Of a stretch of 64,000 nt of DNA, positions 40,437 through 49,662 are shown piece after piece. Position numbers and translations under genes: made by a program. The DNA lies in the NCBI GenBank assembly GCA_964499365.1, contig CAZCKU010000003.1, positions 207,488-271,487 of the forward strand, read 5' to 3'. The DNA comes from PALSA-1316 sp964499365 (GTDB lineage Bacteria > Nitrospirota > Thermodesulfovibrionia > Thermodesulfovibrionales > UBA6898). The number at the start of each line of letters is the position of its first letter. Position 1 is the stretch's first letter. A model generated the notes under the pieces. That model saw nothing but the letters and a program-made list of their open reading frames with translations, made no database searches and had not been told where the DNA came from.

Positions 40437-43400
40437 TTGCGCCTCAACAAGTTACCGTTTCGTTCTAGTATGTCCTGACGAAGCAAACCGTTTATGACAG
40501 ACTTGAATGCCTCTTGAATTACAGAGCCTGTACGACGAAAGCCAAGGTGTCGAGCTACGGTCTTTATCGCGTCATCCTGATCCCACCAGGTTGACCCCAT
40601 TGCAGTAAGTAGATATTCTTTTAACAGGTCGCGAGGGTAGTCCTTTATTGTTCTGCAATCAAGTTTCAGCACGCCCTTTTCATTCAATAATATTCCTCTT
40701 CTTACAGCAGCAATTAGATCCCCGCCCAGCGCCTCTTTTATTCGAGGCCCGGTGCGCTCAAAGCCTAAGGCTCTTGATATTTCACGGATAGCATCATCAC
40801 GCTCCAAGCCATTGCCATTGTCGGGCAATGTAAACATCTCGCGAATTACAGCCATTATATCTGCCCGCGTAACATCGTCAATTCTATCGTATAAACGCTC
40901 TTTAGCGTCGTTCTCTGTGCCACTCACAGTTTTTGCTTTCTGCAAATTAATTTCGTCATTTTCTTCATTACATTCATCAGGCAGGTCATCTACAATTTCA
41001 CCTTTTGGACTAACATTCTCAGAATTCTCATATGGAGTGGGCTCCTCGGCAGCCTTTAGTAAAGACTCTTCATACTCGTTGTAGGTATCCTTCTTCTCGT
41101 CCTGTTGTCCAGCAAAGGCATCTGGCCAGCCGCCGTGGGCTTCGATTACATTGTCGATCTCGGCCATTATGCGGATTGTTTCGCTGAGAGCAACGACAAT
41201 GCGGTGATAATGATTTATGTCATCAGCGGCTAAAGTTCGCCCTTTGCGGTCCTTTAGCCATTTCTCACAAACCTGATAGCCGCCGATGTGGAAGTTCCAG
41301 ACATTCTCCGGCACGCCCTGAAAGCCCTGTGATTTTGCCTTATCAATCCATACTGTGTCATCTGAATAGGAAATCTTCTCGACTTCAGGCGTGTCTTTCC
41401 CGATAAAACGCGTAATGTGTTTCTCCAACTTCGGCGAGTCCATCAGATGAAGGGCAACAAGCTCACTACCGAACTTTACAAGCTCCCTGAAAAGTTCCAA
41501 GTTGCTTGTAAATGGCAAGCGGGGGAAATCGCTTTTCAAAAACTCAGCATAGCGGATTCTATAGGTCGGACAGTAAAGCAGCCCATAAATGTATTTAACT
41601 ATTAGAGCAGGCAGTGCTTTGTAATCAATAAGTCCCATTCTTTGGGCTAATGTCTCAATAATTTCCTTAGAAAGATTAGTCTGCCGGTCACCTGCTGCAA
41701 GTAAGTCCTGTTGAACGCTGGTGCTATTATTCTTGAGATATAGGGGAAAAACATACGTGCATTCGCGAGAATTAAGGGAAACTGCACATCTTTCAATTAG
41801 ATGTTCAGTGCAAAAAGCATGTTTAAAGCCTGTAACTCCTTGTTGCCTACTACACAGTATCGCCAGGTTTGGCTCCATCAAGTGTTGCATGATATCGAAG
41901 GCTGGGCGACTAGTAAGATCGGGGTCATAGTAAAGAAATCGAAAATCAAAAGGACGATAGAGACATGTCTTGATATTCTGCGCGTCATATCTCGTTTTGG
42001 CTAATCGTTTTTCAATAGCAAAGCTGGAAGATGCATAAACTCGATAGCGTGCTTTGAAATCCTTATCATAATGTTTACTGAAAAGTAACTGCATTCTTCT
42101 ATGCAACACATTATTATCAAAATCGAAAAATAAATCGTCACGGTCAGTCTGAATACCATTTTTCCAGATACAGAATATCTCGGTCATGCTATGCCAAGCA
42201 TTGTATTCATCACTACCGGAAAGATTTTTTGGAACGAAAAAAAAGAATGGTTCGTGAGGTTTCAGTGGGGTGCCGCATAATGAAGAAAATGTGTTTTTTG
42301 ACAGGGTATCGTACTTCGTGTGTCTCGGTCCCCACAGCTCCACGTGTTGAACTCGCGGGGCAAAGGCGCCTATATGCTTCACGAGTAGAGCTACAGATAC
42401 ACCAATTGTAATGTCGAAGACATTTTCGTCAACTCCCCCACCGGGAACTTGCTCATCTTTCTTAGTGCTACCATGCAAATCAAGGAAAGTGCAAAAGTCG
42501 AAAGAAGCCATTAATGCAGATCGCATCTGTCGATGAGTAATGCCTTCAAGGTAAGTATGGTTTGTTATAAATCCCAACACACCACAACCCGTATTGTCAA
42601 TCAAGCGCTGAGAAAGGCGAATGAACTTTATGAAGTCGTCGTCGAGATTAAGCTTTTTCTCGGCGAGCCCACGCTTGTAGTCATCCAGCAGGTTAAGAAT
42701 AAACGGGACCTTATTTAGTCGACCAAAATTTGAATAAGGTGGATTACCAATAACAACTGTAAAGCGTTTATTACGCTTAACCATATTCACCGCTTTTCCC
42801 TCATGTGCAAGCGCAGGCGCCATCTCCTCAAATTGAGGCTGTTCAGCCACATCTGTTGGCGGCTCAAGACTGTTTGTCAGATAGATATGCGCACGCTCAT
42901 TGCTGCCAAACCGATATCCGGTTTCGGCCAGCTTGAGACCGATTTTCATATGGGCAATGGCATATGGCGCCATCATCAGTTCATAGCCATATAAACGAGG
43001 AAGAAGATGCTTAGGCACGTATTCATTCCAGAGCTTCGGCATCTCCATTGCCATATACCCTTCCCTATTCCACTTCTCCTCCATGGCGTTATGAATCACC
43101 TCGATAACCTCAACAAGGAAGGTTGCTGTACCGGTTGCGATATCGAGGATCAAAACAAAAGGTTCATCAGAAGAGACGCCTTCAGGTATCTTTATCTCAG
43201 ACTTCCTCTTGACCATCTCACCCCATGTGACTGTAGAGGCAAGACCATCTTCGATGCCGAATTCTGTCTTCAGCAGCTCATGAACACTCCTGACAATATA
43301 GGAAACGACCGGCTGAGGCGTATAGAAGACACCGCGCTCAACTTTCTTCTTCTTGTCGTATTCCTTCAGGAAGAGTTCGTAGAAGTGAACAACCGGATCT

Positions 43401-44443
43401 TCCTGCATGGTGCGCTTTCCGAAGTCGCGCAGGACTGCTTCTACATTGGTATCAGGACTGTTGAGCAAGTCAACGACTTCCTGTATCCCAAGCTCGTCAA
43501 AATCAATCTTCCCTTTCCGTCCGCCGACTGTCAGGAATGTGCCTAACATCTCCTTCAGGAAGGGGTTAGTAATGGGCACCATGTCTGCGAGGTTATCGGC
43601 AACAATTCCGACAGGGCGTGAAACACGGGCTGCGAGCAGACCATAGGCGATGGTCTGGGCGTACATATCTGCAAAGTCATCTTCATTGAGGTCATGGATC
43701 AGGGCAGTCTGGAATGCCTTGTGCAACTTACGCAGAGGACCACGCTCTGACTCAACATCAAGAATGAGATTTGCACGCTGCCGTATGCTTTTTGCAAGAG
43801 CTGCAAGGAGTATTGCGAGTTCTTTGGAAGTGGTGATTACCTGACGTGGTCTTAACTCAAAAGCATCAGACCACTTGTTGCGCCATTCTTCGGCATTATT
43901 TTCATCCGCAGGCCAACGCAACTTTGCCGACAGTATATGCACAACATGATCTATCTTCAGCTTCGTGTCGTCGTCATCCCAGCCGAGGACTCTCAAAGTC
44001 GGTAAGTCGCCAAAGAGCCGGTCAGTCGGCTCGCTAAAATGGGCAAAGGTGAGCTCTCGATGGGCGTCTTCGCCGTAAGAGGAGATGAAGAGGAGGTCAT
44101 GGAGCTGCCACGCTGCCTGCTGCGCCCTGTTCGCTGAGGCGCGTTTCTTAATAACGAGAGACCTGAGAATACGTCTGAGCACGACAATTGGCAGTTGCTT
44201 TGGCTCAAAGTTAATAAAGAAGATACCCCAGGGCTGTTTAGAAGAAAGTGGACGGAGCTGTTTGATCTCCTTTATCTTTGCCGCTGTCTTTGCATCTATG
44301 CCGAGTTCATCGGCTTCATATTCATAGGTAAGTTCTTCAAAGTCTTCAGATTCTATTGGCCAGTCGAGTTCGTCGCGGAGATATTTTACAAGAGAAGGAA
44401 ATGACTTGATCTCTTTGATACGTTGAACATTAAGAGAATTCAA
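40433..44443 (-). CDS. N6-adenine DNA methyltransferase with C-terminal winged-helix-like repeats
   Basis: A 1,336-aa protein. The methylase core follows VFYTPQPVVSYIV near residue 372, with motif I LDIATGTATF near 434 and the catalytic motif IV NPPYSNFGR near 575. A long target-recognition and helical region follows. The last 150 residues contain two similar units (DDAIREISRALGFERTG and DDAIKTVARHLGFRRTG) like DUF3320-type winged helices. The start is TTG with GGAGGA 4 bases before it, inside the tail of the upstream gene region. It lacks a PD-ExK motif that I can see. It probably marks self DNA for the helicase/nuclease partner. Confidence 0.85.
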   Translation of the reverse strand: MNSLNVQRIKEIKSFPSLVKYLRDELDWPIESEDFEELTYEYEADELGIDAKTAAKIKEIKQLRPLSSKQPWGIFFINFEPKQLPIVVLRRILRSLVIKKRASANRAQQAAWQLHDLLFISSYGEDAHRELTFAHFSEPTDRLFGDLPTLRVLGWDDDDTKLKIDHVVHILSAKLRWPADENNAEEWRNKWSDAFELRPRQVITTSKELAILLAALAKSIRQRANLILDVESERGPLRKLHKAFQTALIHDLNEDDFADMYAQTIAYGLLAARVSRPVGIVADNLADMVPITNPFLKEMLGTFLTVGGRKGKIDFDELGIQEVVDLLNSPDTNVEAVLRDFGKRTMQEDPVVHFYELFLKEYDKKKKVERGVFYTPQPVVSYIVRSVHELLKTEFGIEDGLASTVTWGEMVKRKSEIKIPEGVSSDEPFVLILDIATGTATFLVEVIEVIHNAMEEKWNREGYMAMEMPKLWNEYVPKHLLPRLYGYELMMAPYAIAHMKIGLKLAETGYRFGSNERAHIYLTNSLEPPTDVAEQPQFEEMAPALAHEGKAVNMVKRNKRFTVVIGNPPYSNFGRLNKVPFILNLLDDYKRGLAEKKLNLDDDFIKFIRLSQRLIDNTGCGVLGFITNHTYLEGITHRQMRSALMASFDFCTFLDLHGSTKKDEQVPGGGVDENVFDITIGVSVALLVKHIGAFAPRVQHVELWGPRHTKYDTLSKNTFSSLCGTPLKPHEPFFFFVPKNLSGSDEYNAWHSMTEIFCIWKNGIQTDRDDLFFDFDNNVLHRRMQLLFSKHYDKDFKARYRVYASSSFAIEKRLAKTRYDAQNIKTCLYRPFDFRFLYYDPDLTSRPAFDIMQHLMEPNLAILCSRQQGVTGFKHAFCTEHLIERCAVSLNSRECTYVFPLYLKNNSTSVQQDLLAAGDRQTNLSKEIIETLAQRMGLIDYKALPALIVKYIYGLLYCPTYRIRYAEFLKSDFPRLPFTSNLELFRELVKFGSELVALHLMDSPKLEKHITRFIGKDTPEVEKISYSDDTVWIDKAKSQGFQGVPENVWNFHIGGYQVCEKWLKDRKGRTLAADDINHYHRIVVALSETIRIMAEIDNVIEAHGGWPDAFAGQQDEKKDTYNEYEESLLKAAEEPTPYENSENVSPKGEIVDDLPDECNEENDEINLQKAKTVSGTENDAKERLYDRIDDVTRADIMAVIREMFTLPDNGNGLERDDAIREISRALGFERTGPRIKEALGGDLIAAVRRGILLNEKGVLKLDCRTIKDYPRDLLKEYLLTAMGSTWWDQDDAIKTVARHLGFRRTGSVIQEAFKSVINGLLRQDILERNGNLLRRK

Positions 44444-44453
44444 TTAGTCCTCC

Positions 44454-47400
44454 TCATGATAGTTCCATCCATGCCTTCAGCACAGCCTTTACACCAACCG
44501 GAGCCTGAACCTTCTTAAAATATGAGTTCTTAATGTGTTTTTCGACTGTGCCCCTTATTTCTGTCAGAGTCTCGTCTGAGACAACTTTCTGTCGCGGAGT
44601 CTCAGGAGTGCTCCTGATGAAATCTATAATCTCGGTAGGCTCTTCTATTATCTTTTTAGCCTCCATGTTATAGAGATACCAACGAGTAGAGCCAATCTCT
44701 TCTGCCCATTCTTCACCTGAGGGTCCTTCATTGTCTTTAACAATCCGAGGCGCCGGAAGCCCATAGCAGAAGAACACTCCTTTTGCCCCAGCCTTTGGAT
44801 GTTGCTTTCCGCTGAACACTCTGCCAGGAAGCCCCCGGATCAGGGAACTTAACTCAGGGTTATCTTTTAAGAATTGCTGATATTCAAGGTGCATACCTTC
44901 CAGTATTGTTGTTGTGCCTTCGTAACTATGATTAAACTCCTTAAGTGCTTCATAATCATCGTCAGGCTTCAGAAGCTTTTTACCTTCTATACCGAATGTT
45001 TTTGATATCCTCAAGGTCTTGTGTGAAACCTTACCATAAAGTTTAAGCAGGTCATCTAATTCATCCGGAGGCAGAAAGTTCCAATAGGAAACTGTACCTC
45101 GTATATCCTTTTGTTCAGGATGATCTGCAAGCAGCCTTGCCTCTATCTCGGGGTTCAGCCTTCTGTCCACACGTCCGATCCTCTGCATGAGCCTAACAGG
45201 GTTCCAGTGGAGGTCATAGTTGATAAGCCGGGTCGCATCCTGAAGATTGAGTCCTTCAGAGAGCACATCAGTAGCAATCAGCACTCTGGTTTCGCTTAAG
45301 CTCGCGCTCTGAAGCGCTGCGCTGGAAGCATCATTGTAGTAAGGTGCAAACTGCCTTATAATCTCACCTCTGTCTCTTTTTACAGCACTGTCAACTTCGT
45401 CTATCCCTGTGATGCCGGCCTTGGCAAGCTCTGCCTTAAGATATCGGGCTGTGGCCATATATTCGCTGAATATCATGACCTTGTGCTTTTTGAGCACCGG
45501 ATCTGTCTTCAGCAATTTGATCAGTGCCTTCAGCTTATCGTCGTGGCTTGGCTTAAACTTCTGCAGCTCTTTCAGAAAGTCCGCAATCTGGTTAAGGTCC
45601 AGAATTGTCTCATCAAGCATCTCTTCGACCCTATATTCGTCGCGAGAAAGCTCTTCTGTGGATTCAAGCATCTCAGCTGTGATAATGTCTTCCTCTTCAT
45701 CATCGTCGCTACCTTCATCGCCTGTAAGCTCAAGCTGATGTTTTTGAATGGCGGAAATGAGCTCCTCGTGTTGTGCTTTCCATCGCTCCAGAATACGTTT
45801 TTCTGCATCTAATTTGCTGTTTTTAGTCGCAAAGAGTAGGAGTTTCAGCAATAGTGCTTCGCAGGACATCATAAATGCCTGGGCAGAACTCTCAAATCGC
45901 TTAAGAAACTGAATCCTTATCAGGGATACGACTTCCTTCTGACGGCCTTCGGACATAGGATCTATGGATGTATCTGACCCTTTATAGAATGCAAGTGGGT
46001 AGTACATAGCCAGAGAAAAAAGAGGCTTCTGTTTGGAGAATGCCTTATCAATCATCCAGAGCAGCATGCCATAGGTCTTCTTAATAGAATATTCGGCAAC
46101 CTTAGGATCATCGCGTTTAGGGAATATAGCCTGCATTCCGCCATGCTGCTTCTGACTTGCCTTTACATAGGCACGACTCCGCTGCACTACCAATGCTTTG
46201 AAAAGTTCATCATTAAAAAGAACATCTTCTGCCTCAGTCTGGTTTGTCTCAATGCCGTCATCCTGCTCCTTGCCGAGCACCTGCTTTTCGAGGGCCTTTT
46301 CCATTTTTCGGAAATGACCTGGGAGTGAATGAATGCCTAACGGTGCGGCGCTAAAATAGTCCGCCTTGCGACGGGAAAAGAGTTCTATCATATGCTGCAG
46401 GTCTATGAGCCGGTTGTTGATAGGGGTTGCTGTTAAGAGATACAGGCACTTGCCGTCAATAAGGTCGTATAGCTGCCAGTAACGAGACTTCTTGTCCGAT
46501 ATTTCGCCCTTTACGCCAGGATTGCGGAAATGGTGGGCTTCATCAATTACAACTGCATCTGCCTTTTGCTTGATCTGCTCAAGGCGCTCATGCCAGCCTG
46601 CCCTGAGTAAATCTGTATGATTCAAGATAACCAGATTACTGAAATCGCCACCGAGATGCGGAAGGTAGCGCTTTATTGCAATTTCCCATACCGGTTTTCT
46701 ACCTGCTTTGGGAACGATAAGAACAACTCGTTTCCTTTCGTGCTCAACAAGCCGTTCTATGACCATGAGACCAATAAAGGTCTTCCCAAGACCTACGCCA
46801 TCGCAGAGAAAAGCCCCGTTGTATTGCCTTGAGACCTTCATGAGTGCCTGATAGCCTTCCTTCTGATACTGGTCAAGGACTGGATACATACGTGATCCTG
46901 AACTTTCCCATTCCCCTGCGGTCATCTCATGCCCCTTAAAAAACTCAAAGAGCGCCTTTGCATAAACTTCAAATGGGGTATATTCGCGGGTGTGGCGCTC
47001 TATCACTTTAAGGATTTCGGCGCTGATTTCTTCCGCTTCGTTCCAGTGCCGCTCATACCATTCCTGAAGGATTTCTACCTCGCGCCTGATCTGAATATTC
47101 AGCTCAACATTGTCAGTCAGGCCGGGATAGGTGAAATTACTTGAACCAACAAGAGCTGTGGAACCAACCACGGCAAGTTTGCCATGAGTAATATAGGCCT
47201 TTGCGTGAAACTTCTCTTTGGTATAAATGCGGCAGTCTATTTGCTTTTGCTTGATCGCCTCTACGATAGCAGGAACACCTTTTAAAAAGTCATTCTTCTC
47301 TTTTTCTTTTTCTATACTGTTGTCAAGAATGCCTTTGACTGTTTCGATACCTGCAAGAAGGGCTTTCTTGGTACGCTTCGTAACTTCATCCCCCATGAGG

Positions 47401-47594
47401 ATGCGGAGTTTTTCGAGCTTTTGCCACTGACCGTCGAGAGCAAGGAGAGCACCTATTTCAAAATAACCTGTAGCTATATCAAAGGACTTGGCAATCTCGG
47501 CCCATTCATGGAGGTAGTTGCGCACCTTCCAGTCGGAGTCGCTGTTATCGACAATAAAAAGGTCAGACCCTTTTGGTTTTTCTGTACCTTTCAT
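44454..47594 (-). CDS. PLD-nuclease / SNF2-type helicase
   Basis: A 1,046-aa protein. The N-terminal phospholipase D-like domain has FHAKAYI near residue 129 and GSSNFT near 150 (a single HKD-like half, so a dimer may form the active site). The SNF2 helicase follows with Walker A CDGVGLGKTFIG near 268, IDEAHHFRN near 350 and C-terminal motifs LIATDVLSEGLNLQ and QRIGRVDRRL near 790-830. It is the first gene of the six-gene cargo operon, 10 bases before the methylase TTG start. Restriction-type translocation and cleavage is inferred from family and pairing. Confidence 0.87.
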   Translation of the reverse strand: MKGTEKPKGSDLFIVDNSDSDWKVRNYLHEWAEIAKSFDIATGYFEIGALLALDGQWQKLEKLRILMGDEVTKRTKKALLAGIETVKGILDNSIEKEKEKNDFLKGVPAIVEAIKQKQIDCRIYTKEKFHAKAYITHGKLAVVGSTALVGSSNFTYPGLTDNVELNIQIRREVEILQEWYERHWNEAEEISAEILKVIERHTREYTPFEVYAKALFEFFKGHEMTAGEWESSGSRMYPVLDQYQKEGYQALMKVSRQYNGAFLCDGVGLGKTFIGLMVIERLVEHERKRVVLIVPKAGRKPVWEIAIKRYLPHLGGDFSNLVILNHTDLLRAGWHERLEQIKQKADAVVIDEAHHFRNPGVKGEISDKKSRYWQLYDLIDGKCLYLLTATPINNRLIDLQHMIELFSRRKADYFSAAPLGIHSLPGHFRKMEKALEKQVLGKEQDDGIETNQTEAEDVLFNDELFKALVVQRSRAYVKASQKQHGGMQAIFPKRDDPKVAEYSIKKTYGMLLWMIDKAFSKQKPLFSLAMYYPLAFYKGSDTSIDPMSEGRQKEVVSLIRIQFLKRFESSAQAFMMSCEALLLKLLLFATKNSKLDAEKRILERWKAQHEELISAIQKHQLELTGDEGSDDDEEEDIITAEMLESTEELSRDEYRVEEMLDETILDLNQIADFLKELQKFKPSHDDKLKALIKLLKTDPVLKKHKVMIFSEYMATARYLKAELAKAGITGIDEVDSAVKRDRGEIIRQFAPYYNDASSAALQSASLSETRVLIATDVLSEGLNLQDATRLINYDLHWNPVRLMQRIGRVDRRLNPEIEARLLADHPEQKDIRGTVSYWNFLPPDELDDLLKLYGKVSHKTLRISKTFGIEGKKLLKPDDDYEALKEFNHSYEGTTTILEGMHLEYQQFLKDNPELSSLIRGLPGRVFSGKQHPKAGAKGVFFCYGLPAPRIVKDNEGPSGEEWAEEIGSTRWYLYNMEAKKIIEEPTEIIDFIRSTPETPRQKVVSDETLTEIRGTVEKHIKNSYFKKVQAPVGVKAVLKAWMELS

Positions 47595-47784
47595 GAAATG
47601 TCGCTGGATTTCGCCAACTATTCCCCCCTCTAATAAAGAATACCAACGTAGTGAGATATTTTATACTAAAGCAAATTGGTTTTACATCGTAAAAGGGTAG
47701 AGCATTGCAGGGGGAAAGGTATTATTTGGGAAATATTTTCTGGAGGGCATTGAATCAACCTCGAATAGAATCGTTAATGCATTA

Positions 47785-48192
47785 TCAGGAAGGCTGCCGG
47801 GCCACAATGCCGAACTGATCAAAATGCGAATCAAAAGCAAATGCACCCTGAACATTAGACCGTTTTATATATACATAACTGGTGCAATCGGTTAAGCTCC
47901 AGTCTTTATCATCATAGCTATCGAATATTGTCCAAGCATTATTAAAATCGCTTTCTGAGATCTTTTCTATGGACATCATCGACATTGAGAAAAGACTTCT
48001 GATTTTTCTACTTATCTCTAATGCGAAATGCTTGTTTCCTTTTGAAATAGCAAGAGTCAAAAGCTCATCTACTATATAATCAGTTAGCACGAGTCTTGGG
48101 CGATTCTCTTTAAACCACTCTAATGCTTTGTTGTGGCAATCATCCTTAGGATTGAATAGGGCAATAAGCGCGGAAGTGTCCGCAAATATCAT
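47785..48192 (-). CDS. PIN-domain ribonuclease (VapC-like toxin)
   Basis: A 135-aa PIN protein. Acidic active-site residues are seen in MIFADTSALIALF (Asp5), DELLTLA near residue 42, WSLTDCTSYV (Asp near 101) and FAFDSHF near 118. PIN toxins cleave RNA, often tRNA or rRNA. It overlaps the upstream gene by 4 bases, a normal toxin-antitoxin arrangement in which the upstream gene would be the antitoxin, though that gene is not a typical VapB. Confidence 0.8.
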   Translation of the reverse strand: MIFADTSALIALFNPKDDCHNKALEWFKENRPRLVLTDYIVDELLTLAISKGNKHFALEISRKIRSLFSMSMMSIEKISESDFNNAWTIFDSYDDKDWSLTDCTSYVYIKRSNVQGAFAFDSHFDQFGIVARQPS

Positions 48193-48596
48193 CCCTTTGC
48201 CCCTGATAAATACTGGTCATGCCTTGTAGATAAATCACCAGGAAGATCATCGGGACACGCACTCCATATTTCCTCAAGGGCGATCATAACTTTTCTGAAA
48301 TCATCATCGGACATTTTTTCCCCTGCCGCATCACTATAAATCTGGTTTAAGGTCTCGGGTTGAGTTTCTTCTATAATCGCTGAGGGAGTCGATTTAATCT
48401 TAAAAATGAGCTCGTCCGTTGGAACAGTATAAGCTAATGCCATTATGGCCAATATCGAAACGCCTGCTTCTCTTAACTCTCGAAACATATCAAATTGAAA
48501 AGCTGTATTGTTCGTTTCCCCCAGCATATGAGCGCAAGATGAAGAACTGCGGGTCTCTTCCCCGTCAATAATAATGCTAAGGTCAGTTCTTTCCAT
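48189..48596 (-). CDS. Hypothetical protein between TIGR04255 and PIN genes
   Basis: A 135-aa protein, start at 48596 (MERTDLSIII) with GGAGG 10 bases before and one base after the upstream stop (TAAAATG); a longer reading adds 9 residues overlapping that gene. It is acidic, with a hydrophobic helix AGVSILAIMALAYTVP near residue 44. It is coupled by ATGA to the PIN gene. It may be the antitoxin or partner of the PIN protein; no known antitoxin motif is seen. Confidence 0.55.
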   Translation of the reverse strand: MERTDLSIIIDGEETRSSSSCAHMLGETNNTAFQFDMFRELREAGVSILAIMALAYTVPTDELIFKIKSTPSAIIEETQPETLNQIYSDAAGEKMSDDDFRKVMIALEEIWSACPDDLPGDLSTRHDQYLSGAKG

Positions 48597-48597
48597 T

Positions 48598-49365
48598 TTA
48601 CTCAAACCTCCGTTCAAGATCACCCTCGATCAATTTAAAAAACCAATCCTCTACAATATCGTGAGATTTGGTCGCCCAAGTTTCAAAACCGTGAGGCATT
48701 AATGGAACGTCTTTGCCAGCAGACTGAATCAACAGTTCTAAAATAAGTGCATGAGCCTCTGCCCTCTTGCCCGTAGCATATTTTAGTTGCACTACACCTT
48801 GCGGGTCTTTAATAGGGAAGATAGACTGACAATTAAACCCAATAGGTGTTTTCGATATTTGTTTGTCAGCAAACAAGGCCTCTGGCAATGAAGTGGTAAT
48901 CTTCATTTTCTCTCTCAAGAAACTGATAATATCTTCTTTACCGTAATCGAATTCAATCGCATTAATATACCGAAGCATCATATTATTAATCCGAAGGGAA
49001 TCCCTATCAGGATACAACGCATATAACTCAGATACGAGCTGCTTGGCTCGTAATTCAAAATCATCCCAAGAATATGCAGAAGTGTCGTTCAACGTAAGTA
49101 TACCTGGTCCTATCTGCACAAGTGGCCACGCATTATCACTCACTCTGAATTGATGTTGCACAACGTATCCTGCCATCTCGTCTGGTATGGATGCAGTAGG
49201 GAGCGGACTATGTTTACTGTATGTCGAAGATAGACGATCAAATAATCGCCCCAAAAGGATTTTATAATGAGGATCAACCTGCATATTCTGAGGCCCCTGC
49301 AGGTCCCATCTTATCTCGAAGATCGCTTCAACAAGTGGTTTATTATTTAAATGTCTCTTGCCCAT
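48598..49365 (-). CDS. TIGR04255-family protein
   Basis: A 255-aa protein matching the sporadically distributed TIGR04255 family: LNNKPLVEAIFEIRW at the start, LVQIGPGILTLND near residue 82, YSWDDF near 97 and RYINAIEF near 131. The family's function is unknown and its genes are common in mobile or defence regions. It is the first gene of a three-gene cassette ending in the PIN gene and the last element gene before attR. Confidence 0.75.
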   Translation of the reverse strand: MGKRHLNNKPLVEAIFEIRWDLQGPQNMQVDPHYKILLGRLFDRLSSTYSKHSPLPTASIPDEMAGYVVQHQFRVSDNAWPLVQIGPGILTLNDTSAYSWDDFELRAKQLVSELYALYPDRDSLRINNMMLRYINAIEFDYGKEDIISFLREKMKITTSLPEALFADKQISKTPIGFNCQSIFPIKDPQGVVQLKYATGKRAEAHALILELLIQSAGKDVPLMPHGFETWATKSHDIVEDWFFKLIEGDLERRFE

Positions 49366-49613
49366 AATATTATCCTATGGAACTAAGTATAGCATTTTAT
49401 TATTGAGTCCCGAAATCGTTTTTATCAGTCATTTTGAGCAGTGTTTTGTAAATATATCAATATGTATCACTGTCGTAGAATTGTCGTAGTCTTATGCGTT
49501 TTATGCGGATTTCCGTAGAATATGCGGAATATACGGAATTGCCTTTTCTCTTTTAAAATCGGCTGGTTTTGCTGAAACCGTTGCCTGGAGCCGATTTGTA
49601 AAAAATACCTGTA
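49366..49613. other. Right-end integration arm region
   Basis: No gene is seen. It contains the right copy of the 23-bp repeat (49468-49490) and, at 49491-49540, repeated TATGCG and CGGAAT motifs that may bind integrase or the excisionase-like protein. Confidence 0.5.
49468..49490. repeat. Right copy of 23-bp repeat (candidate integrase arm site)
   Basis: Identical and in the same orientation to 29368-29390, and 123 bases from the attR core. Two TGTCGTAG units 10 bases apart. Confidence 0.7.
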
Positions 49614-49662
49614 AAGGTTTCCTAAACCTGGGGCCGCATGTTCGAATCATGCAGGGGGCACC
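49614..49662 (+). repeat. attR core (49-bp direct repeat)
   Basis: Exact copy of the 3' 49 bases of tRNA-Arg(CCU). It has no 5' tRNA half, so it is not a gene. Confidence 0.95.

Larger units (their letters stand above)
29274..49662. mobile_element. Integrative mobilizable element in tRNA-Arg with defence-like cargo
   Basis: The element lies between 49-bp direct repeats, with the integrase next to the tRNA, an excisionase-like gene, an HUH Rep-like gene, relaxase and MobC, then cargo. All genes point the same way (minus), and the DNA is more A+T-rich than the flanks. No type IV secretion genes are present, so transfer would need a helper; it is better called an IME than an ICE. From attL start to just before attR it spans 20,340 bases. 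Confidence 0.92.

Noticed and set aside
35832..47594. DISARM or BREX assignment for the cargo operon
   Set aside because: An adenine methylase, SNF2 helicase and PLD domain are present, but DrmA/DrmB (DUF1998, DUF1837-like), PglZ, BrxC and Lon-like genes are absent, and PLD and SNF2 are fused in one protein.
29329..49365. Self-transmissible ICE
   Set aside because: No coupling protein or type IV secretion genes are present; only relaxase and MobC, so it is mobilizable at most.
49614..49662. Second tRNA-Arg gene
   Set aside because: Only the 3' 49 bases are present; the 5' acceptor and D arm are missing, so it is the attR core.
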